Assembly: GCF_018613895.1 (NCBI RefSeq) | Contig: NZ_JAGGPH010000003.1 | Span: 186,001-250,000, forward strand | Reading direction: 5' to 3' | DNA length: 64,000 nt | Source: Curtobacterium sp. ISL-83 | Lineage (GTDB): Bacteria > Actinomycetota > Actinomycetes > Actinomycetales > Microbacteriaceae | In this document: one piece after another, positions 58,613 through 64,000 of the stretch | Position numbering within the stretch: position 1 is the stretch's first letter | Layout: the number at the start of each line of letters is the position of its first letter | Program-made: the position numbers and the translations under genes | The notes under the pieces: model-generated | Databases searched by the model: none | Told to the model about the DNA's origin: nothing | Seen by the model: only the letters and a program-made list of their open reading frames with translations

Positions 58613-58900
58613 TCAGGCGGCGAGCAGGAGCTCACCGGCCGCGACGTCCTGCGCCTGCAGGAGCGTCCGGCTGGCCTCGCCGCGCCAGGAGCGTCCGGGG
58701 ACGGTCCAGCCGGTCTCGCCGTGGACCTCGACGCGGGCGCCGGGGATCACGGGGGTGTCGAGGCCGTCGGCGGCGATGCGCACGAGGTACTCACGGCCGG
58801 TCCACACGTCCTGGACGGGGAACTCGGCGATGCGGTCGGGGGTGGTCGTCGGAGCCGCGAGTGCGGTTCCGATCACGGTGATGCGTTCGTTGTTCGTCAT
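58613..58900 (-). CDS. Small hypothetical protein
   Basis: 95 residues (MTNNERITVIGTALAAPTTT, RIAEFPVQDVWTGREYLVRI, EVHGETGWTVPGRSWRGEAS), predicted beta-rich. ATG 58900 is preferred with AGGAAG 9 bases upstream. It is convergent with the preceding gene across a hairpin (CGCCACCGGGATTCCCGGTGGCG at 58572-58594). Not recognised. Confidence 0.62.
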   Translation of the reverse strand: MTNNERITVIGTALAAPTTTPDRIAEFPVQDVWTGREYLVRIAADGLDTPVIPGARVEVHGETGWTVPGRSWRGEASRTLLQAQDVAAGELLLAA

Positions 58901-59184
58901 GGTGCTGTACTTCCTGGTGATTCGGGACCCAGGCAACTCGGTGGCGGCAGGACGTCTCAGTCCGCCGTCCGCATCGAGTGCGGGGCGTGCACGTCGCGTT
59001 TCGACGTGCGGCTCGTCCGGTGGGATCGAGCTGGTCTCGTGGGAATGCGGTCCGGGATGGATCGGCTTCGAGACGGGTTGGTGTGCGCGAGTCAGATGGG
59101 TTCGCAGCAGTGCACCAAACGAACACTATACGGCAGGACCGACAGAACGTCCAGTGTGGCCCGCGAAGGAACGGGCGACGTCGG
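58901..59184. other. 284-bp gap, no gene seen
   Basis: Between two minus-strand genes. It contains the ribosome site of the gene at 58900 and, further out, AT-richer sequence CGAACACTATACGG near 59120-59133 that may hold a minus-strand promoter. Nothing else can be supported. Confidence 0.5.
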
Positions 59185-59796
59185 TCAGGAGGCCAGGAAC
59201 GCGTCCCAGCGTGCGCCTCCGGCGGCGACGTTGCCGGACCGGTCGAGGCGGGCTGCGCTGGAGTCAGGCTTCCGACCCGCCTGCTCGTGGACGAGTCCGT
59301 CGAACGCCGCGGAGAAGTCGAGACGCGGTACGGCGGCGGTCACCGCGCGCAGCGACTCGGCGGGCAGGAGGTCGAATCCAACGCCGGAGACGTCCAGCGA
59401 GGTGGCGACCTCGAGCAGGTGCCCCTCCACGTCCATCGCCCGGTCGACCGCGGTCCACATGTGCCGCTCGACGACCTCGCCGACGCGGCGGGCCCGGACC
59501 GCATCCCATCCGGCTCCGACTGCGAACACTGAGCCGACGGCGCCGCCGGCGTCCTCGAAGGGCACGGTGTGGGCGTCGAAGGACGGCGTCACGCCGAGGT
59601 CGTGGAGCATCGTCGCGACGAACAGCAGCTCACGGTCGGGGTCGAGGTCGATCGTCGGTGCGAGGAGCGACGCCCACGCCCACGAGCGCAGGCAGTGGTT
59701 GACGAGGGCCGGCGACGACCAGGCAAGGACCACGTCGAGGGCACGAGCGGCCACGGGGGAGGGGGGTGCCAGCAGCGCGTCGACGTCCAGGCTCAT
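59185..59796 (-). CDS. HD-domain phosphohydrolase-like protein
   Basis: 203 residues. HD motif: NHCLRSWAWA (first His), FVATMLHDLGVTPSF (His-Asp), and a later VVERHMWTAVD His with VATSLDVSG Asp, the set seen in cyanamide hydratase-like and nucleotide phosphohydrolase HD proteins. ATG lies 6 bases after TAGCGT, leaderless. The substrate is unknown. Family A palindrome copy 5 separates it from the next minus-strand gene. Confidence 0.82.
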   Translation of the reverse strand: MSLDVDALLAPPSPVAARALDVVLAWSSPALVNHCLRSWAWASLLAPTIDLDPDRELLFVATMLHDLGVTPSFDAHTVPFEDAGGAVGSVFAVGAGWDAVRARRVGEVVERHMWTAVDRAMDVEGHLLEVATSLDVSGVGFDLLPAESLRAVTAAVPRLDFSAAFDGLVHEQAGRKPDSSAARLDRSGNVAAGGARWDAFLAS

Positions 59797-59825
59797 GGCA
59801 CGACGCTAGCGCGTCGCGACCACGG

Positions 59826-59873
59826 GGCGGACGGGAGGCGCGTGGCGGCGCCGCCACGCGCCTCCCGTCCGCC
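59826..59873. repeat. Palindrome family A, copy 5, perfect 24-bp arms
   Basis: A 48-bp perfect palindrome, arms GGCGGACGGGAGGCGCGTGG plus CGGC. It follows the PEP mutase-like gene and precedes the HD gene, both on the minus strand, so it probably terminates the former. Confidence 0.88.
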
Positions 59874-59880
59874 GGTTGCG

Positions 59881-60657
59881 TCAGTTGAGGGTCGGGGTGT
59901 CCTCCGGCACGACCCCGCCGGCGTACAGGTCGGTCGCCAGGTCCCGCAGGGCCCGCAACGCGACGCGCTGAGGGAGCGGGCCGTAGGAGATCCGGGCGAC
60001 GCCGAGTGCCTGGTACTCCGCCGCGGGCAGGGCGCCCGGCAGGCCGATCACCGAGAGCTTGCCACGGCCGAGCCCGGCGACGAGCCGTTCCACGACGTCC
60101 CGCTGGACGGCACCGGGGACGAAGACGAGCGCGGCCCCGTTGTCCAGGAACGCCTTCCCGCGGGCGATCGCGTCCTCGATGCTCGCGTCGATCGGACGGT
60201 CGCCCCCGCGCACGATCGCGTCGGTGCGGGCGTTCAGCTGGAAGTCGACGCCCGTTGCCTGAGCGGCAGCGGTGATCGCGGCGACCCGGGCGACGGCCTC
60301 GTCGAACGGCCGCAGCCGGTCCTCGACGTTCGCGCCCACGATGCCGGCGGCGATCGCGAGCCGGATCGTCTCGGCGGGGTCCTCGTACCCGTCGTCCAGG
60401 TCCGCGGTGACCGGCAGGTCCGTCGCGCCCGCGATCGTGGCGGCGCCCGCGATGGCGAGGTCGAGGGGCATCGTGCCGTCGGCGTACCCGAACGACGCGG
60501 CGATCGAGTGTCCGGCGGTGGCGATCGCCCGCGTCCCGGGCAGGTCGCTCACGACCTTGGCGCTGACGGCGTCCCACACGTTCACGACGCGGAGGATCTC
60601 GGGGGCTTCGTGCAGGCTCTTGAGGGTGGACGCCTTGTCGGCGGTGCTCGTGGTCAT
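59881..60657 (-). CDS. Isocitrate lyase/PEP mutase superfamily protein
   Basis: 258 residues, a PrpB/PEP mutase-fold barrel. RVVNVWDAVSAKVVSDLPGT and TAGHSIAASFGYADG near the N-terminus, metal-site DLPVTADLDDGYEDP, IVGANVEDRLRPFDE, NARTDAIVRGG and VIGLPGALPAAEYQALG. It lacks the KKCGH motif of true isocitrate lyases, so a C-C or C-P lyase of unknown substrate is expected. ATG 7 bases after TACGCT, leaderless. Divergent from the aminotransferase across a 14-bp tandem repeat. Confidence 0.85.
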   Translation of the reverse strand: MTTSTADKASTLKSLHEAPEILRVVNVWDAVSAKVVSDLPGTRAIATAGHSIAASFGYADGTMPLDLAIAGAATIAGATDLPVTADLDDGYEDPAETIRLAIAAGIVGANVEDRLRPFDEAVARVAAITAAAQATGVDFQLNARTDAIVRGGDRPIDASIEDAIARGKAFLDNGAALVFVPGAVQRDVVERLVAGLGRGKLSVIGLPGALPAAEYQALGVARISYGPLPQRVALRALRDLATDLYAGGVVPEDTPTLN

Positions 60658-60682
60658 GCCGCCGAGCGTAGGCGGAGCCGCC

Positions 60683-60780
60683 GACGCCGTCCGGCCGACG
60701 CCGTCCGGCCGACGCCGACCGGCCGACGCCGTCCGGCCGACGCCGTCCGGCCGACGCCGTCCGGCCGACGCCGTCCACCC
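60683..60780 (+). repeat. Seven tandem 14-bp units in a divergent promoter region
   Basis: GACGCCGTCCGGCC repeated from 60683 to 60780: seven units, five exact, the third with one change (GACGCCGACCGGCC) and the seventh ending ACCC. It starts only 13-14 bases beyond the -10 of the PEP mutase-like gene, so copy number could affect that promoter. Confidence 0.92.
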
Positions 60781-60873
60781 CGCGCCGTCCGCCCCGCCGG
60801 ACGCCACCCGAAGACGACGCGGGATGACGCGTGGAGTCGCGCCGTGCCTCCCGTCCGATGCATGCTGGGACGC

Positions 60874-62061
60874 ATGGCGCACGACGAGGAAGACCCGGTC
60901 GGCACGCTGCGCGGGGTCCGCACGAGCATCAAGTGGACGCGGTACGCGCCCGATGTCCTGCCGCTCTTCGTCGCGGAGATGGACCACGACGTCGCCCCGG
61001 CGATCCGGCAGGCCCTCATCGAGCGCGTGCAGCAGTCGGACCTCGGGTACCTCGACGGCCCCGGACCGCTCGCGCCCGCGTTCGCCCGGTTCGCCGCTGA
61101 CCGGTGGGGCTGGGAGCTCGATCCGTCGCGGGTCCACCTGGCCACCGACGTCAGTGTCGGGATCGTCGAGACGCTGCGGCTCGCGCTGCCCGACGGCGGC
61201 CGGGTCGCGATCACGCCGCCGGTCTACCCGCCGTTCTTCGAGCTCGTCCACGAGGCTCGATGTCAGGTCGAGGAGGTTCCGCTGCTCGAGCGGTGGGGCG
61301 TCTACCGGCTCGACCTCGACGGGCTCGAACGGGCGTTCGCGAGCGGCGTGGGCGTGTTCCTGCTCTGCAACCCGCACAACCCGATCGGTCTGGTGCACGA
61401 CCGTGCCGACCTGGAGGCGCTCGCCGCCCTGGCCGCCCGCTACGACGTGCTGGTGATCAGCGACGAGATCCACGCCCCGCTGACGCACCCCGGCGTGCAG
61501 TTCACGCCGTTCGCCCTCGTCGCTGAGCCGGTCGTGGCGCGGAACGTGTGCGTCACCTCGGCGAGCAAGGGGTGGAACCTCGCCGGGGTGAAGTGCTCGA
61601 TCATCGTCGCCGGGGACGACCGGACCGCGGCGCTCCTCGACACCCTGTGGGAGGAGGTGGCGTGCCGGACGAGCATCCTCGGGCTGCACGCCAACCTCGC
61701 CGCGTTCACCCTGGCGACCGACTGGCTCGACGATGTCGTCGCCCGGATCGTCGCGAACGAACGGCTGCTCGCGAAGCTCCTCGCCGAGCACCTGCCCGGT
61801 GTCGTGTACTCCCGGCCGCGGGCGGGGTACCTGGCATGGCTCGACTTCCGGGGCATCGGACTCGGCGACGACCCCGCGGTGCCGCTCCGGGAGCACGCGT
61901 ACGTGGCGCTGAACTCGGGGCTGGGGTTCGGGTCCCAGGGGCGCGGGTTCGCGCGGCTCAACCTGGCGTGCTCGCCGGACACCCTGCGCGAGGCGGTGCT
62001 CCGGATCGCCGCGGCGTACCCGTCGAGCACGCAGGAGGCGCTGGTCTGGCACACCGCCTGA
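60874..62061 (+). CDS. PatB/MalY-type C-S lyase or aminotransferase
   Basis: 395 residues, class I/II PLP fold. WTRYAPDVLPLFVAEMDHDV is the MalY/PatB N-terminal signature, with SDLGYLDGPG, CNPHNPIGLVHD, VISDEIHAPLTHPG and the Schiff-base Lys in TSASKGWNLAG; ARLNLACSPDTLREAV carries the carboxylate Arg. The family includes cystathionine beta-lyase-like enzymes. ATG is 7 bases after CATGCT, leaderless; an ATG four codons upstream is less likely. Confidence 0.9.
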   Translation: MAHDEEDPVGTLRGVRTSIKWTRYAPDVLPLFVAEMDHDVAPAIRQALIERVQQSDLGYLDGPGPLAPAFARFAADRWGWELDPSRVHLATDVSVGIVETLRLALPDGGRVAITPPVYPPFFELVHEARCQVEEVPLLERWGVYRLDLDGLERAFASGVGVFLLCNPHNPIGLVHDRADLEALAALAARYDVLVISDEIHAPLTHPGVQFTPFALVAEPVVARNVCVTSASKGWNLAGVKCSIIVAGDDRTAALLDTLWEEVACRTSILGLHANLAAFTLATDWLDDVVARIVANERLLAKLLAEHLPGVVYSRPRAGYLAWLDFRGIGLGDDPAVPLREHAYVALNSGLGFGSQGRGFARLNLACSPDTLREAVLRIAAAYPSSTQEALVWHTA

Positions 62062-62310
62062 TCGGCGGGCTGCGCGCCGGCCTGGAGGCGCGGGTCGCGT
62101 CCGGCGGGTCGGCACGCGTCCGCTCGGTGGTGCTGCTCTGCGAGCGGCCCGTCCTCCACACCTGCGGAACCGTGGAGCGCTGTCCACCGATCCCGTCGTC
62201 GCGGACCTTCGAGGTCGCTGGAGCCGACACCGTCGATTCATGCGAGCCCCTCGATCCCCTCTGCCTATTTCCGATAGACAAGCTTGCCCAGTCGCGGTTG
62301 GACAGCTACC
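62062..62310. other. 249-bp gap upstream of hicAB
   Basis: No gene. The last 60 bases are relatively AT-rich (CTGCCTATTTCCGATAGACA at 62261-62280), the probable promoter of hicAB. Confidence 0.5.
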
Positions 62311-62517
62311 GTGAAGCGGGCGGTGCTCCTCGAACGCTTGGAACGGGCGGCGCGGGGGAGAGGCGTCGACTTCCGGTTCGACCGCCACGGCGGCAACCAC
62401 GATCTCTTCCTCTTCGGGGCACTGAAGATCGCTGTTCCACGACATCGCGAAGTACGAGAACGAACCGCGCAGTCCATCCTCCGGACCTGCGAACGAGAGA
62501 GGGGCGGCCAGGCATGA
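62311..62517 (+). CDS. HicA-like toxin
   Basis: 68 residues (VKRAVLLERLERAARGRGVD, FRFDRHGGNHDLFLFGALKI, AVPRHREVRERTAQSILR). The double-stranded RNA-binding-like fold with GGNH and PRHREV matches HicA mRNA interferases, whose catalytic His is in the GxxH loop. GTG start by homology; no good ribosome site is seen. Its stop overlaps the antitoxin start (ATGA). Confidence 0.8.
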   Translation: MKRAVLLERLERAARGRGVDFRFDRHGGNHDLFLFGALKIAVPRHREVRERTAQSILRTCERERGGQA

Positions 62518-62891
62518 GTCGACACACCGTGCGAGCCGAACGGGATGGGCGGTACTGGGTCATCCTGATCGATGGAGAAGTGCGGACCCAGGCGCGGCGC
62601 GAGCGCGAGATCGAGATGATGGCGCGGGACTGGCTGTCGTTGATGCTCGACCGAGACGCGGACTCCTTCGAGCTCGACATCGAGATCGCGATGCCCGAAG
62701 CAGCTCGTGCGCACCTCGAGCGCGCCCGGGTCCTCCGGGAAGAGTCCGAGCGCACTCGCGTCGAAGCAGCCAGGGAGACAGCAGCCGCAGCGCTCGTGCT
62801 CCACGAATCAGGGCTCACGGTGCGGGAGATCGGACCGCTGCTCCACGTGTCGCACCAGCGCGCGCAGCAGCTCGTCGCCGCGGCGCGCTGA
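62514..62891 (+). CDS. HicB-like antitoxin with C-terminal helix-turn-helix
   Basis: 125 residues. A partial RNase H-like HicB N-terminus (VRAERDGRYWVILIDGEVRT), a helical linker (ARAHLERARVLREESERTRV) and a C-terminal HTH (LHESGLTVREIGPLLHVSHQ RAQQL) that would bind the operon promoter. Overlaps the HicA-like gene by ATGA. The HTH resembles sigma-type rather than the usual XRE or ribbon-helix HicB tail. Confidence 0.75.
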   Translation: MSRHTVRAERDGRYWVILIDGEVRTQARREREIEMMARDWLSLMLDRDADSFELDIEIAMPEAARAHLERARVLREESERTRVEAARETAAAALVLHESGLTVREIGPLLHVSHQRAQQLVAAAR

Positions 62892-62926
62892 GCGGGCCGA
62901 CGGGCGCCGATCCGGGTGCGGCTCGC

Positions 62927-63415
62927 TCAGTCCAGGTCGAGCGCCATGTGCACGTCGGCGCGGACGAAGGGGCTCGGCGCGACCTCGTCGTGGCCGAGGT
63001 GCCGGAACCCGAACGCCTCGTAGAGGTGCACGGCGCTGGCGAGACGCGCGTTGCTCTCGAGGACGACCCGGCGGGCACCGAGCGTGCGCGCACGCTCGAG
63101 TGCGACGGCGATGAGCTGCCGACCGGTCCCGTGGCCCTGGTGGTCCGGCGAGACCGCCATCTTCACGAGCTCGACGACCCCCGGAGCGACGGGGACGATG
63201 CCGATGCAACCGATCACGGTGTCCCCGAGCCGCGCGACGAACGCGGCGCCGCCGGGCTCCACGATCTGACCGACGGGGTCCCCGAGGAGCTTCCGGTCCT
63301 CGTCCTCCAGCGTGAAGAACCGGGTGATCCACGCTTCGTTCAGCAGGCGGAACGCCTCGGCGTCGGCGGTGGTGGCGATGTCGGTGATCAAGAGGGTCGG
63401 CATGACGTCGGGCAT
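62927..63415 (-). CDS. GNAT family N-acetyltransferase
   Basis: 162 residues. Acetyl-CoA motif A: VVELVKMAVSPDHQGHGTGRQLIAVALERA, here read as VSPDHQGHGTGRQL (Q/RxxGxG/A); motif B RRVVLESNARLASAVHLYEAFGF. Acceptor unknown. ATG 63415 with AAGAGG 8 bases upstream; ATG 63403 is possible. Divergent from a LysR gene. Confidence 0.88.
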   Translation of the reverse strand: MPDVMPTLLITDIATTADAEAFRLLNEAWITRFFTLEDEDRKLLGDPVGQIVEPGGAAFVARLGDTVIGCIGIVPVAPGVVELVKMAVSPDHQGHGTGRQLIAVALERARTLGARRVVLESNARLASAVHLYEAFGFRHLGHDEVAPSPFVRADVHMALDLD

Positions 63416-63483
63416 AGCTCCATCCTCTTGCCGGGGACCAGTCAGGTCCAATACTCGTTCACGCTGATCGATAGGCTCGATGC

Positions 63484-64000
63484 ATGAATCGGGTACCCGA
63501 CGTCGACCTCAAGCACCTGCGGGCGTTCCTCGCGGTCGCCGACGAACTGCACTTCGGCCGTGCCGCTGACCGTCTCCGGATCGCCCAGCCCGCGCTGTCG
63601 CAGCAGATCCGGCGGACCGAGCGCGAACTCGGTGTCGACCTGTTCGTCCGGACGTCGCGGAGCGTGGCGCTGACGCCCGCGGGTCGGGTGCTGCAGGGAC
63701 GTGCGCGTTCGCTCGTCGAGCTCGCGGAGCGGGATCTCGACGAGGTCGTGCGGGTCGGCCGCGGCGAAGTCGGTCGGCTCGACGTCGGGTTCGTCGTGTC
63801 GGCGCTCCCGCTCGGACCGATCGAGCGCGTGCAGGCCTTCCGCGCGCGCTACCCACTGGTCCAGGTCGGCCTCACCGAGGGCTACAGCTCGCGGTTGCTC
63901 GCCCGGCTCCTCCGGGGCGAACTCGACCTCGCGATCGTCCGCGATCCGGACCCGGACCCCGCCGTGCGGTTCCTGCCCTTCCGGTCCGAGCGCTTCGTCG
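63484..64000 (+). CDS. LysR family transcriptional regulator, 5' part
   Basis: 172 codons visible; the gene runs past the window end. Winged helix at the N-terminus: DLKHLRAFLAVADELHFGRA, ADRLRIAQPALSQQIRRTER, ELGVDLFVRTSRSVALTPAG, followed by the linker helix and the start of the effector domain (RLDVGFVVSALPLGPIERVQ). ATG 6 bases after TAGGCT, leaderless. It probably controls the divergent acetyltransferase, itself, or both. Confidence 0.92.
   Translation, partial: MNRVPDVDLKHLRAFLAVADELHFGRAADRLRIAQPALSQQIRRTERELGVDLFVRTSRSVALTPAGRVLQGRARSLVELAERDLDEVVRVGRGEVGRLDVGFVVSALPLGPIERVQAFRARYPLVQVGLTEGYSSRLLARLLRGELDLAIVRDPDPDPAVRFLPFRSERFV

Noticed and set aside
62299-62310. Leaderless promoter for the HicA-like gene
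   Set aside because: No TANNNT hexamer lies 6-8 bases before the GTG; the more AT-rich sequence at 62261-62280 is a better promoter candidate.
1-64000. tRNA or rRNA genes, including a tRNA at the prophage attachment site
   Set aside because: No cloverleaf-like sequence with a GGTTCRA arm could be identified at either att site or elsewhere; the attachment site is clearly in a protein gene.

Overview
The window is high-GC actinobacterial DNA. It encodes a mycothiol S-conjugate amidase, a C-terminal-extended PhoH, DUF4307, DUF4245 and DUF6264-type proteins, and many genes whose start codon sits 6-8 bases after a TANNNT -10 hexamer, the leaderless arrangement typical of Actinobacteria. Together these point to Microbacteriaceae, most likely Curtobacterium or a close relative; the genus is an inference from gene content.

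Layout. 1-25.4 kb is mostly core chromosome: AI-2E family transporter (cut by the window edge), threonine ammonia-lyase, GreA, mycothiol S-conjugate amidase, hemolysin III, a prenyl diphosphate synthase, PhoH with an apparent frameshift, fumarase, carbonic anhydrase, exonuclease VII (xseA/xseB), IspH, a TetR/oxidoreductase divergent pair with two candidate operators, M18 aminopeptidase, class II aldolase, class II fructose bisphosphatase, a repeat-bearing secreted protein and RmuC. Gaps between genes hold several families of long palindromes. 25.5-38.7 kb is a tightly coupled inositol catabolism operon (iolC, an aldolase-like barrel gene, mmsA/iolA, iolB, iolD, iolE, two Gfo/Idh/MocA dehydrogenases, a TIM-barrel isomerase, a transaldolase), then a tautomerase and a convergent GntR repressor. 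One palindrome, TGTCNTGACA, lies before iolC, before the tautomerase and before gntR, which defines a likely local regulon. No transporter is present in the operon.

38.8-41.4 kb returns to core genes, ending with ychF. Directly after ychF sits a compact defence-like island: a short terminator-bearing RNA followed by an Abi_2/AbiF HEPN protein, bracketed by a second, diverged copy of the last codons of ychF. From 43,884 to 57,605 lies a 13.7 kb cryptic prophage or phage satellite. Its integrase, immunity repressor, excisionase-like proteins, RecA-like ATPase and small early genes are present. Head, portal, terminase and lysis genes are not recognisable, and the only tail gene is a tape-measure protein fused in frame to an SGNH hydrolase. 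It is bounded by a 21-bp direct repeat at the 3' end of a host gene, with paired integrase arm-site candidates inside each end, and it carries a Doc-like module whose catalytic His position is Gln.

57.6-64 kb is chromosomal accessory and core DNA: an orphan HTH-nucleotidyltransferase, an HD protein, a PEP mutase/isocitrate lyase-family enzyme divergent from a C-S lyase-type aminotransferase across a 14-bp tandem repeat, a HicAB-like pair, a GNAT acetyltransferase and the start of a LysR regulator.
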